From: Algibacter miyuki | GTDB taxonomy: Bacteria; Bacteroidota; Bacteroidia; Flavobacteriales; Flavobacteriaceae | Assembly: GCF_042427745.1 (NCBI RefSeq) | Contig: NZ_JBHMFA010000017.1 | DNA length: 64,000 bases | Reading direction: 5' to 3' (one strand) | Shown here: piece by piece, positions 35,542-44,384 of the stretch | Layout of the letters: the number at the start of each line of letters is the position of its first letter | Numbering within the stretch: position 1 is the first letter of the stretch | Made by a program: the position numbers and the translations under genes | Notes under the pieces: generated by a model | Told to the model about the DNA's origin: nothing | Seen by the model: the letters and a program-made list of their open reading frames with translations, nothing else | The model's database searches: none

Positions 35542-38500
35542 ATGCCATACATAAAAAAAGAATTTACAGACAGTCTCCTGGACAAGGTAGATATTGTCGA
35601 TATCATTTCAGATTATACAGAGCTTAAACGTAAAGGGGCTTCTTTTTTTGGATTATCACCATTCCAAAAAGAAAAATCTCCATCCTTTAACGTATCTAAA
35701 CAAAAACAGCGTTTCACGTGTTATTCCTCGGGGAAATCGGGTAATGCCGTAACCTTTTTAATGGAACACAATAAAATGACTTTTCCGGAAGCTATTGAAG
35801 AAATAGCAAAAAAATACGGAATACCTGTTGAATATGCCGATGAAAAGCAAGCTTCAGCTTATGCGAAAACCACCGAGAAAAAACAAAAGGCACGTCCTAT
35901 TTTAGATGCTGCACTTGTGCATTATCAAAAAGCCTTGCTAAAAGTCCCCACAGATCATCCTGCAAAAAAAGAGGTTATTGGTAAACGCCAATACACTAAA
36001 GATATTATTGTAGACTGGCAATTAGGCTATGCTACCGGAGGTCGTTTTTTAACAGAAAAACTAAAAGAAGCTAATCTGTTAAAGCAAGCTCAAGAAATAT
36101 CTTTAGTCGGAGATAAAGCTGATAAGTATTGGGAACGCATTATTTACCCAATTCATGATATCAAAGGTTTATTGGTTGGTTTTGCCGGTAGAGATATTTC
36201 CAATAAAGATTCTTCTGCAAAATGGATAAACCCTGCAGAAAGCATTATTTACCATAAGGACAAAATATGGTTTGCTTTAGACCGCGCATTGCGTTCTATT
36301 ATAGAAACTGGAGAAGCCAATATTGTGGAAGGTTATAATGACGTTATTGCATGGCACGAGAACGGACTGCAAAACACCATTGCATCCTGCGGAACCGCCA
36401 TTACTGAAACCCAAATACAAATTTTAGGTAAATATTGTAAACGCATCAATTTTACTTTTGATGATGACACTGCGGGAAAAAAAGCCATGCTACGCTATAT
36501 CCCTCTATTTTTGGCTGCAGGATTTAGAGTTAATGTGCAAACTACGGCTAAATTAGACCCCGACGATTTTGTTCGCGAATACAAAACAGCTTTAGAAGAA
36601 CATCAAACCATATTCAGCGGAATAAAAGCATTAGAGCAAGATGATGATTTTATGATGAATGCTTTGAAATTTGTAAATGATGGCGATGTTATTAGAGAAA
36701 TCACAGATTCTAAACTATCTGCAGAAAAATACGCGCTTCAAAAAGTATTAATAGAAAACGGCGTAAAAACAGACGGCTTTAAATTTCTACTTCAAGAACA
36801 TTTAACTGGTAACGATATTGACCGTAGCAAAGGCGCTTATAAGCTTTGCGAAATTATCGCGAAAATTGAAGACGAAGCTTTAAAAGAAATTTATATCCCC
36901 TGGTTAAAAACAGAATCTAAAGTTTCGGTGGCTACCTTAAAAAAATGGGTAAAACAAGCCGAAGCGAAATTTGAAGCTCAAGCCGAAGAAAAAGAAAGAT
37001 CTAACCGGTATCTGTCTTATGATGGTGCATCTGCAGACGATGATTACACCTTGCCAGATGGCATTAAAAAAACATGGAAGGAAGTTAAAAACGATGTCTA
37101 TAAATACGGCCTTTTTGAGTCTGATAATAAAATGTGGATTCGTAAAGGTACCGATGCACCCTACACGTTTAAAGCTATTACCAATTGCTATGTAGAAATT
37201 GTACAGCACATGAGTGACGAGGAATTTCCAATGAAGCTATTACGTATCAGGAATGTTTACGGCTTGGAAAAGATTTTCGATACCCCTTCGGAATCTGTAG
37301 ATTCTCAGCAACGGTTCACAACCGTATTATCCAATAACGGGAATTTCATGTACACTGGAGACTCTCGCGAGTTTTTAAAATTGAAAGTGTATTTAAATGA
37401 TAAAATGGGCGTTGGTAGAAAAGTTGAAGTTTTAGGCCACCAACCGGAAGGTTTTTGGGTTTGGAATAATTTAGTGCAGCTCTACGATGGTACGACCATA
37501 GATATTGACGATAACGGCGTATTTAAACACGATAAAGTTTCGTATTACGTGCCAAGTGCCAATAAAATTTACCGCAAAAACGTATTTAAATACGATGGCC
37601 AAAAACGGTTCCGTGTGCAGCAAGCCAAAGTAACCTTTAAAACCTTTGGTTCTAAAGCTATGGAAGTGCATCGGGAACACGCTATATCGGGCATTATGTT
37701 CGCCATTTCTTCTTTGTTTCAAGATGTGGTTGTAAAAGCCTTGGGTAATTTTCCTATTCTGTTTTTGTACGGACCAGGAGGTTCGGGTAAAGACCAGTTG
37801 GCCGAAATGATTCAATCCTTTGTTGGTATTCCTCAAGAATCTCAAAATATTGAAGGTGGAGCTTCAACCCTAAAAGCCAAAGTCATTGAGTTGTCGCAGT
37901 TTTTTAACGGGATCTCTCAATATTCAGAATACAAACGTGGTGACGACAAAGTGGACGGTATTTTTAAAGGTATATGGGATAGAAACGGTTATAAGCGTGG
38001 TAATATAACCAGTAAAATAGCCTTGGAAACCGTACCAATTCTTTCATCGGCTATATTAACCGGTAACGATTACCCAAATCAAGAACCACTAATTCAGCGT
38101 TTATTTGCGAACGAGATTACAAAAAACGAGTTCTCGGAAGCAGAAGGAAAAAGCTACGACGAATTTAAAGACATGTGCTCCGATGGTTACTCCTCTTATT
38201 CGGTTGAGTTTCTAAAGCATCGTAAACTATTCATTGAGCAATTTAAACAGAAGTTCCGTGCCTTCAGGAAATCGTTTATAGAGCGTGTGCCAGACGCAAA
38301 AACAAGGATGATCTCTAACGCTTCAGTTTTTGGCGCAACCTATGAGATATTCAAGGACAAAGTAGATTTCCCGTTTTCGTTTAAAGAAATGGAAACACAT
38401 TTCATTAAATGTATAGAACAGCAAATGCGCAAACTACAAAGTGAAAGTATTATTAATAAATGGTGGGATTGCTTCTTAGCGGGTTGCAAAGCGCCTAGCC

Positions 38501-38907
38501 ATTTAAGGTTGGTAATTAAAGAAGATTTTAAACTAGAAGGCCGTAGCTTGTTTTTTAACTACACCAACGTGTATCTAAAAATGCAGAAAATATGGTGGGA
38601 ACAATATAAGGAAGCTATTCCTGGCAAATCTTTTATGAAGGACCAATTAAACCAATCGGAAGCATTTGTGGCTTACCATAGTAAAGGCATTAAAATGGAT
38701 TCGGGGCGTGATGTTAAAACATCGTCTGGACACGAAATCGATTTGGAGAAAACAGGAATCTTCGACGAGATTTACGATGCCATACAATATCAGTTGTCGG
38801 CTCAAGGCGGTCAATTTGTGTTTCCCCCTGCAACCCCCTTAGAAAAAATTAATCCCGAGGATGATGAGCCCGAAGATCTCGACGAGCTTTTAAAAACTTT
38901 TCATTAA
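35542..38907 (+). CDS. Phage primase-helicase with degenerate CHC2 zinc finger
   Basis: A 1121-residue replication protein. Residues 1-95 align with the DnaG zinc finger, but the ligand pattern C-P-F-H ... C-x-x-C is S39-P-F-Q42 ... C60-x-x-S63, so three of four ligands are lost. The TOPRIM core is intact: VEGYNDV (Glu263), FDDDTAG (307-311) and DPDDF. After a helical linker comes an ATPase with Walker A GPGGSGK (744-750) and a following STAILTGND-type motif (SSAILTGND), resembling D5/superfamily 3 helicases. It should prime and unwind element DNA. Iteron-like repeats follow directly. Confidence 0.85.
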   Translation: MPYIKKEFTDSLLDKVDIVDIISDYTELKRKGASFFGLSPFQKEKSPSFNVSKQKQRFTCYSSGKSGNAVTFLMEHNKMTFPEAIEEIAKKYGIPVEYADEKQASAYAKTTEKKQKARPILDAALVHYQKALLKVPTDHPAKKEVIGKRQYTKDIIVDWQLGYATGGRFLTEKLKEANLLKQAQEISLVGDKADKYWERIIYPIHDIKGLLVGFAGRDISNKDSSAKWINPAESIIYHKDKIWFALDRALRSIIETGEANIVEGYNDVIAWHENGLQNTIASCGTAITETQIQILGKYCKRINFTFDDDTAGKKAMLRYIPLFLAAGFRVNVQTTAKLDPDDFVREYKTALEEHQTIFSGIKALEQDDDFMMNALKFVNDGDVIREITDSKLSAEKYALQKVLIENGVKTDGFKFLLQEHLTGNDIDRSKGAYKLCEIIAKIEDEALKEIYIPWLKTESKVSVATLKKWVKQAEAKFEAQAEEKERSNRYLSYDGASADDDYTLPDGIKKTWKEVKNDVYKYGLFESDNKMWIRKGTDAPYTFKAITNCYVEIVQHMSDEEFPMKLLRIRNVYGLEKIFDTPSESVDSQQRFTTVLSNNGNFMYTGDSREFLKLKVYLNDKMGVGRKVEVLGHQPEGFWVWNNLVQLYDGTTIDIDDNGVFKHDKVSYYVPSANKIYRKNVFKYDGQKRFRVQQAKVTFKTFGSKAMEVHREHAISGIMFAISSLFQDVVVKALGNFPILFLYGPGGSGKDQLAEMIQSFVGIPQESQNIEGGASTLKAKVIELSQFFNGISQYSEYKRGDDKVDGIFKGIWDRNGYKRGNITSKIALETVPILSSAILTGNDYPNQEPLIQRLFANEITKNEFSEAEGKSYDEFKDMCSDGYSSYSVEFLKHRKLFIEQFKQKFRAFRKSFIERVPDAKTRMISNASVFGATYEIFKDKVDFPFSFKEMETHFIKCIEQQMRKLQSESIINKWWDCFLAGCKAPSHLRLVIKEDFKLEGRSLFFNYTNVYLKMQKIWWEQYKEAIPGKSFMKDQLNQSEAFVAYHSKGIKMDSGRDVKTSSGHEIDLEKTGIFDEIYDAIQYQLSAQGGQFVFPPATPLEKINPEDDEPEDLDELLKTFH

Positions 38908-38942
38908 GAAGAGAAAAAAAAAATGAAAGCGTGTTTTAAACA

Positions 38943-39107
38943 CCATACATTCCACACCTATTTAATATATTAATAATCAGTTATATATAAAAAGGAATAT
39001 GTAGTGGAAAGTATGGAAAAGTGCGGAAGCCGTTTTGAGTTTCCATAACATTCCACACATAAAAAAGGTTAAAGTATTGAATATCAGAGGTATGGATGTA
39101 TGGAAAG
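38943..39107. repeat. Iteron-like repeats, candidate replication origin
   Basis: Downstream of the primase-helicase, variants of TGTGGAA(T/A)GTATGG occur in both orientations: CCATACATTCCACAC at 38943, GTGGAAAGTATGG at 39004, CCATAACATTCCACAC at 39043 and GTATGGATGTATGGAAAG at 39090. The spacers are AT-rich (38958-39000 is almost pure A/T). This is the usual make-up of an iteron origin beside its replication gene. Confidence 0.5.
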
Positions 39108-39151
39108 TTTTTACCTAATTCTAATACCCATGAGTAATAAAAAATAAAAAA

Positions 39152-39331
39152 ATGTATACCAATAGCGATATAGAAATAATAGTAAAAAACTGTATAAACC
39201 TAGTGGAGCTCTACGCTGTAACCGCTTCTTTGTCCTTTTTAATAGATAAAGGGTACCTGGTGAAGTCGAGTTTTATAGCACAAATCACTTTGATGCGTTT
39301 TATTGAGTTAGAAAATTTAGAAATTAATTAG
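39152..39331 (+). CDS. Small phage protein (59 residues)
   Basis: MYTNSDIEIIVKNCINLVEL ... IELENLEIN, 59 residues, mildly hydrophobic centre (LYAVTASLSFLIDKGYLV). It ends 10 bp before the next gene. No family recognised. Confidence 0.45.
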   Translation: MYTNSDIEIIVKNCINLVELYAVTASLSFLIDKGYLVKSSFIAQITLMRFIELENLEIN

Positions 39332-39341
39332 AATAGAAATT

Positions 39342-39587
39342 ATGGCAGATACACATACTAAAATAGTTTTCTGCATTAAGGATGAACCTATCCTTTCAAT
39401 GATAGAAAAAGAGTTTTCCTCTTTTGATTATGATGTAAAACACAGGACATCCACTAGTAGATATAAAACGGTAGAACTAAATGTGAATAAGCTTGTTCCA
39501 TTTGATGATGATAATCAAGTAACAATTGAAGGCTACAAGGTTCTATTTGAAGATTTAAGATATTACTCCAAAACCCTTAAAAACTAG
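39342..39587 (+). CDS. Unknown phage protein (81 residues)
   Basis: An 81-residue protein with mixed alpha/beta pattern (TKIVFCIKDEPILSMIEKEF ... VTIEGYKVLFEDLRYYSKTL). Its leader AGAATAGAAATTATG is identical to that of the next gene, in both cases fused to the preceding TAG stop codon. This suggests a conserved translation signal. Function unknown. Confidence 0.5.
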   Translation: MADTHTKIVFCIKDEPILSMIEKEFSSFDYDVKHRTSTSRYKTVELNVNKLVPFDDDNQVTIEGYKVLFEDLRYYSKTLKN

Positions 39588-39597
39588 AATAGAAATT

Positions 39598-39819
39598 ATG
39601 AAAATTTTAAAAAAACCAGACTTCATCATTTTTGATACAGAAAACCCTGACAGAATGAAGTTCTCCAGAATACCTTTAGGATTGCCGCAACCTTTAAATG
39701 CCGTAACGCTAAAAACAGATCACGACTTTTTGAGTGAACATTTTAGGCCAAAAGGCAATACGCTCCATCCAATTTTTAAAGATTTTGGAAGCTCGTATTA
39801 TTATTGTGTTTCAGTTTAA
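39598..39819 (+). CDS. Unknown phage protein (73 residues)
   Basis: A 73-residue protein (MKILKKPDFIIFDTENPDRM ... GSSYYYCVSV) with the same leader as the gene before. The first 35 residues look like a small beta-structured domain. No family recognised. Confidence 0.45.
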   Translation: MKILKKPDFIIFDTENPDRMKFSRIPLGLPQPLNAVTLKTDHDFLSEHFRPKGNTLHPIFKDFGSSYYYCVSV

Positions 39820-39883
39820 TAAAATGTCCATATACTAAACCCCTCTAATTCGAGGGAATTAAAATTAATTAAAACCCCATATT

Positions 39884-40081
39884 ATGATAAAAGTAGGCGA
39901 AATAAAAGAAGTAAAGAACAAAGGGCTTGAATTTAAAATACAAGCCATAGACGAAGAATTTATAGTTATAGATGATGGTACCGGAAAAGCTACGCCTAAA
40001 AGATTAGGCGAAGTTATTACCGATGTTCCAGAGAATCCTTTCGGAATAAAAAAAGGAATCAAAATGATCATGAGTGAGTAA
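39884..40081 (+). CDS. Unknown phage protein (65 residues), last before the cargo island
   Basis: A 65-residue protein, strand-rich (IKVGEIKEVKNKGLEFKIQAIDEEFIVIDDGTGKATPKRL), possibly an OB/SH3-like barrel. It is the last plus-strand gene before the inverted cargo; the junction lies within about 25 bp of its stop codon. Confidence 0.45.
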   Translation: MIKVGEIKEVKNKGLEFKIQAIDEEFIVIDDGTGKATPKRLGEVITDVPENPFGIKKGIKMIMSE

Positions 40082-40084
40082 ATA

Positions 40085-40110
40085 ATAAAGCTATTGAAAC
40101 CAGTGTTTTA
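40085..40110 (-). repeat. Half recombination-site-like sequence at the cargo/phage junction
   Basis: On the plus strand GCTAT (40090) and AGTGTT (40102-40107) match, in order, the outer right end of the block ending at 45246 (GCTATATACAGTGTTAGC), and the MmeI stop codon abuts AGTGTT. The rest of such a block is absent, replaced by phage sequence. It looks like the truncated outer edge of the cassette series described for the blocks at 43066-46155. Confidence 0.35.
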
Positions 40111-42837
40111 CTTACTTCTTTTTGTTTTCTTTTCGTTCAAAAGAGGTCCTTTATATTCATTGTATAAGTCAAATAAATACTCAATTCGAGTATTTTCGTT
40201 TGTAAATGCTTGTGGTCTATAACATAAATCAACTGCTTTATCCAACTCTAAATGTGCTTTTATTAACTTTGGTGGCATTGTTAATTGATGATACAAATCT
40301 GCTAAACTACTATCAGGAAATTCTGCTCTTACATCTAAAACCTTTTGTGCTTTTTCTTCAACTTTCTTTTTATTTTTTTCGCTTACTTCTTTTGCCCAAG
40401 GATAATTATTATAGACTACATCTTTTGAATATCTAAAACGACTTTCTAAACGACCACAAGTATATTTCACCCAAGTCATATGCATTTCAGACATTAGTAC
40501 TCCAAAGTGATATAATTTTGCTTCTGGCATAATTAAATTACTATTAGTTGAAATAGTGTTCTTATCAATGAAACCTAATGGAATATATTTTCTATTTTCA
40601 GATGATACAACTGGAATTATTAGACAATTATCTGGATTGTGTGTTTCTCTAAATCTAATTGGAGAAAGATTTTGCATTCCTTTATCTGTGCTTTTTAATC
40701 TATCTAATTTCACTTGATTTATTCGTTGCATTACCATTGGCATTGTACGCAATTCACTTGGAGGGCAATCCACTAACCAAAGACAAAATCTTTTTTTATT
40801 ATTTATAAATTCACTAGCTCCTATTAATTTTTTTATCCATTTTTCTGCTTTTGGTTCATTGTCTATTAAAAAAGACAAATCTTTTTCCTCAACAATTAAC
40901 CCTTTACTTTTTGCATAGTAATTACCTTTTAAAATACTTGGAACATTGCAAATAGGTTTTCTGCTTTTTGTAATAAAAAGATCTTTAGCATCGACTAAAT
41001 ATGCATTAATATTTTTTACTGAAATTTCAGAAGGTTCTCCTTTGATATCTTCATAAGTAAATATTTTTTTGTCTTTTGTGTCAAAACTAGCAAACCCCAC
41101 AATTATACAATATACAGCGGCCTTTCCTTTCGCTTCATTACTCCATTTAAAAGTAGTATGAGCAAAATGAATTTTGATACCAAATTCATTTTGTAAAGGA
41201 TTCCAAAGTAAATTCGTTTGTTCCCCTTGAACTATTGAGTTAGTAGATACAAATGCCGCTTTGATTTGTGTTTTTTCAATATATTTTGCTGCCAAAATAT
41301 ACCAACCAGCAACATAATCTAATGTTCCTCCACCTGATTTTTTATTAAAAATCTTGACTATTTGACTACGCTGTTTTTTGTTCATTATATTGGAGCCAAT
41401 AAACGGTGGGTTTCCAATAATATATGATAATTCTACTTTAGAAACCACCTCATTCCAATCAATTTCTAATGCATCATTATTTATGATCCTAGCTGCTTTT
41501 TTTAATGGTAAACGAGCAAAATATTGACCAAACTCTTCTGAAACCCGCATATTCATTTGGTGGTCAATCAACCACATGGCAACTTCTGCTATTTTTGCTG
41601 CAAATTCGTCATATTCTATACCGTAAAACTGGTCAACATCTAACCAAAGAATTGAAGAAACATCTAAAACTTGTTCTCCTTTTTTGAATAGCTCTCTTAA
41701 AATATCAATTTCTAAAAGTCTTAATTCTCTGTAAGTAATAATTAAGAAGTTTCCACTTCCACAAGCTGGGTCAAGAAATTTTAAAGTCGATAATTTATGA
41801 TGAAATTCTTTAAGTTTTTTGGAATTTGATTTCACCTTTTCGAATTCATCTCTTAACTCGTCCAGAAAAAGTGGTTTTATAAGTTTAAAAATGTTTTTTT
41901 CGGAAGTATAATGTGCACCTAAATTTCTACGTTCCTCTGGGTTCATTACACTTTGGAAAAGTGAACCAAAAATTGCGGGTGATATTTTTCCCCAATCTAA
42001 ACCAGATGCTTCTAATAAAATGCTACGCATTTTAGAATTGAAAGATGCTATTGGCAAAAACTCCTCGAATAACTTACCATTTACATACGGAAACTGGTTT
42101 AAATGGTCGTCTAAGTTTTTAAATCTTTTTTCTTTTGGTGTATTTAAGACTTGAAAAAACTGAGCCATTAATGCTCCTAAATCACTTCCATCCTCATTTG
42201 TTTTTTGGTCTAAAAACTCTTTAAATGTATCTTTCTCAAAAATACTTGTGTCGTCAGCAAAGAGAATAAAGAGCAAACGAACTAAGTAAACTTCTAAATG
42301 ATGACCTTCATAACCAAACTCTTCGAGTTGGTCGTGAAGTTTCCCCATTAATTCAGCTGCTCTTATATTTACAGGGTCTTCTTCCTTAAATGTTCGCTTT
42401 TGATACCCGGCAATGAAGCCAAAAAGCTTTACATTTTTGTAAAGTTCTGAAACGTGAAATTCGTGTTCCGTTCTTTCATCAAGGTCAAAAAGTTTGATTT
42501 TATCAAAGTCAGAAACTAAAATATACTTAGGTAACTCGTGTTCTTTTAGTCCAGGAAAATAATCAGTAGCTTGTTCAAATGCTTTGTCTAAATTTTTTCC
42601 TTTTGATTTATGCTCAACGAGCAAAGTTCCTTTCCAAAAAAGGTCAATAAAACCTTGATTTCCACTTATTTTTTTAACTGGTTCTTCAAATGTTGCAACT
42701 CGCCTTCGTGATATTCCAAAAACATTAAAAAAATCATTCCAAAAACTATCTTTTTCAGCTCGTTCTTTTGTTTCTTCCGCCCATTCATTTGAGAACTTTA
42801 GCGCTCTATCTTTTATTTCATTCCAACTTAGTGCCAT
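40108..42837 (-). CDS. Type IIG restriction-methyltransferase, MmeI-like
   Basis: A 909-residue single-chain restriction and adenine-methylation enzyme. The N-terminal nuclease has Asp65, Glu75 and Lys77 (GFIDLFWKGTLLVEHKSKG), the same D-x9-E-x-K spacing as MmeI. A helical spacer follows. The methyltransferase has motif I FLDPACGSGNF (Asp356) and motif IV GNPPF (476-479). The C-terminal half (about 620-860) contains the target recognition region, with RFRYSKDVVYNNYPW near its end. Such enzymes methylate one strand and cut about 20 bp away, with no separate methylase gene. It directly follows the YozE-like gene and lies opposite to the phage genes. Confidence 0.93.
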   Translation of the reverse strand: MALSWNEIKDRALKFSNEWAEETKERAEKDSFWNDFFNVFGISRRRVATFEEPVKKISGNQGFIDLFWKGTLLVEHKSKGKNLDKAFEQATDYFPGLKEHELPKYILVSDFDKIKLFDLDERTEHEFHVSELYKNVKLFGFIAGYQKRTFKEEDPVNIRAAELMGKLHDQLEEFGYEGHHLEVYLVRLLFILFADDTSIFEKDTFKEFLDQKTNEDGSDLGALMAQFFQVLNTPKEKRFKNLDDHLNQFPYVNGKLFEEFLPIASFNSKMRSILLEASGLDWGKISPAIFGSLFQSVMNPEERRNLGAHYTSEKNIFKLIKPLFLDELRDEFEKVKSNSKKLKEFHHKLSTLKFLDPACGSGNFLIITYRELRLLEIDILRELFKKGEQVLDVSSILWLDVDQFYGIEYDEFAAKIAEVAMWLIDHQMNMRVSEEFGQYFARLPLKKAARIINNDALEIDWNEVVSKVELSYIIGNPPFIGSNIMNKKQRSQIVKIFNKKSGGGTLDYVAGWYILAAKYIEKTQIKAAFVSTNSIVQGEQTNLLWNPLQNEFGIKIHFAHTTFKWSNEAKGKAAVYCIIVGFASFDTKDKKIFTYEDIKGEPSEISVKNINAYLVDAKDLFITKSRKPICNVPSILKGNYYAKSKGLIVEEKDLSFLIDNEPKAEKWIKKLIGASEFINNKKRFCLWLVDCPPSELRTMPMVMQRINQVKLDRLKSTDKGMQNLSPIRFRETHNPDNCLIIPVVSSENRKYIPLGFIDKNTISTNSNLIMPEAKLYHFGVLMSEMHMTWVKYTCGRLESRFRYSKDVVYNNYPWAKEVSEKNKKKVEEKAQKVLDVRAEFPDSSLADLYHQLTMPPKLIKAHLELDKAVDLCYRPQAFTNENTRIEYLFDLYNEYKGPLLNEKKTKRSK

Positions 42838-43044
42838 TTAGTAATTTAGTTTTTTATACTCAGTTAAGAATTCTTTATAAACATCTTCGGTACCGCCCAT
42901 ACTAGTTTCGAATTCTAAATATTGAAGTATTTCTTTTTCGCTTTTACCTTTTATATTTGCTTTTTTGTCTAAAATATCATTTGCTAAATCGCCAATTGGA
43001 CTGTTATAAGATGAGCAATGAGTAATAAATTGTCTAAGTGTCAT
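42838..43044 (-). CDS. YozE/SAM-like small protein
   Basis: A 68-residue helical protein (MTLRQFITHCSSYNSPIGDLANDILDKKANIKGKSEKEILQYLEF). The layout, FxxYLxxx ... SPIGDLAxDIxxD ... YLE ... AxxxFxxxWxxY-like, fits the YozE SAM-like family. Its stop codon abuts the ATG of the type IIG enzyme, so the two are translated together. A role in controlling or targeting that enzyme is possible but unproven. Confidence 0.65.
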   Translation of the reverse strand: MTLRQFITHCSSYNSPIGDLANDILDKKANIKGKSEKEILQYLEFETSMGGTEDVYKEFLTEYKKLNY

Positions 43045-43065
43045 AGGTTCTAGTTTTAAGGAATG

Positions 43066-43159
43066 TCAACGGATTTGACAACTCAGTAAATATACACAAA
43101 AGTTTAGTGTAAGACAGAAGCACGCATGAAGTTTAGCTTTTATCGTATATAGTATTTCG
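43066..43159 (-). repeat. Inter-gene block D (attC-like), FRG/YozE boundary
   Basis: A 94-bp block from TCAACG (43066) to AGTATTTCG (43159). Its right end, read on the plus strand (CGTATATAGTATTTCG), parallels the ends of the other blocks (TATA..GTGTTrGC). The last codons of the FRG gene (NTIYDKS, stop 43133) lie inside it, and the next gene starts 22 bp beyond its left end. It is the most diverged of the four. Confidence 0.4.
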
Positions 43160-44155
43160 TCTTTCGACTTCTTTCCTTATACCATGCAAATCTGGTTGAA
43201 TTGTAATCCAGTTGATGTTTAATGCTTCAAGCATGTCAAATATCTCCCATAACTTATTTTGTGAAATTGTATACAACATTGGTTTTCCAATGCGTTCAGT
43301 GATAAGTCTTTTTTGATCAGGGTAGATATTTTCAAGCATCAAGTATTGATCTAGGGTTTTCATTTTTTCTTCTTTTGTGAATAATTCACCAGAATCGCAC
43401 CTTCCTTTAAAATAATTAATAAATAATCCTTCTTGGGCTGCCATATTTTTATTTTGAAACCCTTGAACAAAAATTCTTTCTACGTATAAAACTTCTGAAA
43501 CAATTTCAATTAAACGCTCAGGAAAAATCCAAATCCCAATTTTTTTATTCGAGTTTTTAAGGTTTTTAGGAATAGATTCAATTGCAAAAAATAGAGCTTT
43601 ATAGTGATTTCTTGTAAAATCTAATAATCTGGTTTTAATACCATAATGTTGAGCTAATGCTAACTCTTTTAGTTGTTTGGAGCTAGGAAAAGTTGAAAAC
43701 TCTTCAAATAACATAAGGTGTTCACTTTCTGTATTTGTATTAATTAACCTAAATGAATCATCTTCTACGTATAGACCCAAATTATTCATTCCTTCAATAA
43801 AACATTTAAAATCATGCAATTCTGATACATTATCTCCATTTCCACTTCTCAATGAGTTATAAGAGTTCTTGTTTTCAGGTTTGTTTATTTCTCTAAAACG
43901 TGTAGGTAGTAATTCCCATTCTGAATCTCGATGTCCACGAAAGAGTAATCTGTGATGTTTTCCATTAAGTCCATGAGGTAGTATATCAGATTTTTTAAAA
44001 TCTAATGCTGATATAAAATCATCTATCTCGTTAAATTCATATAACCAATGAGTTTCTTTGTCGATAGGGGTTATACCACTAATAGTTATCCCTTCTGGAT
44101 TAATCTTTGGTTCATACCTGATTCTAGACTCTATTGGTATATTAAATTCATGCAT
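43133..44155 (-). CDS. FRG-domain protein
   Basis: A 340-residue protein. The FRG domain (about 70-215) shows HHRLLFRGHRDSEWELLPTRFR and LALAQHYGIKTRLLDFTRNHYKALFFAIE, the defining blocks with F-R-G and H-Y-G-TRLLD-T. The C-terminal 120 residues (YVERIFVQGFQNKNMAAQEGLFINYF ... GIRKEVERRNTIYDKS) are typical of the family. The molecular function of FRG is not firmly known; such genes are common in defence islands and phages. It is a single-gene unit between blocks C and D. Confidence 0.88.
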   Translation of the reverse strand: MHEFNIPIESRIRYEPKINPEGITISGITPIDKETHWLYEFNEIDDFISALDFKKSDILPHGLNGKHHRLLFRGHRDSEWELLPTRFREINKPENKNSYNSLRSGNGDNVSELHDFKCFIEGMNNLGLYVEDDSFRLINTNTESEHLMLFEEFSTFPSSKQLKELALAQHYGIKTRLLDFTRNHYKALFFAIESIPKNLKNSNKKIGIWIFPERLIEIVSEVLYVERIFVQGFQNKNMAAQEGLFINYFKGRCDSGELFTKEEKMKTLDQYLMLENIYPDQKRLITERIGKPMLYTISQNKLWEIFDMLEALNINWITIQPDLHGIRKEVERRNTIYDKS

Positions 44156-44183
44156 TTAGGTTACTGCTTTATGACATTATGCA

Positions 44184-44379
44184 CAACGTCTCATATAAGA
44201 AACGTAGGACAGATAATAAACACTTTCGTTTCGGTTTATTACTTAGCTAAATATAAATATTTTGCTTTTATCTTTTCTACTATAAATGCCAAATTTCATA
44301 TTTAGCGGACTTTGTAAAAAAACATAGAACTATGGAGTTAACACAAAAACCCTATGTTTTTTCATACATTGTTACCAGC
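44184..44379 (-). repeat. Inter-gene block C (attC-like)
   Basis: A 196-bp block from CAACG (44184) to TTGTTACCAGC (44379). Its inner part (44197-44315) is about 85% identical by eye to block B. Foldable pairs include GAAACG/CGTTTC, GCTAAATAT (44246)/ATATTTAGC (44298) and a perfect 11-bp AAAAAACATAG (44317)/CTATGTTTTTT (44352). The gene at 44385 stops 6 bp before its right end, and the FRG gene starts 29 bp beyond its left end. Confidence 0.6.
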
Positions 44380-44384
44380 TGGCT

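Noticed and set aside
35542..38907. Chromosomal dnaG
   Set aside because: Fusion to a helicase-type ATPase, zinc ligand loss and phage context show a mobile-element protein.
38943..39107. CRISPR array
   Set aside because: The repeats are short, variable and in both orientations, with irregular spacing and no cas genes.
44048..44305. Plus-strand 85-residue frame across the FRG start and block C
   Set aside because: It runs through repeat DNA and antisense to a real gene; composition is not protein-like.
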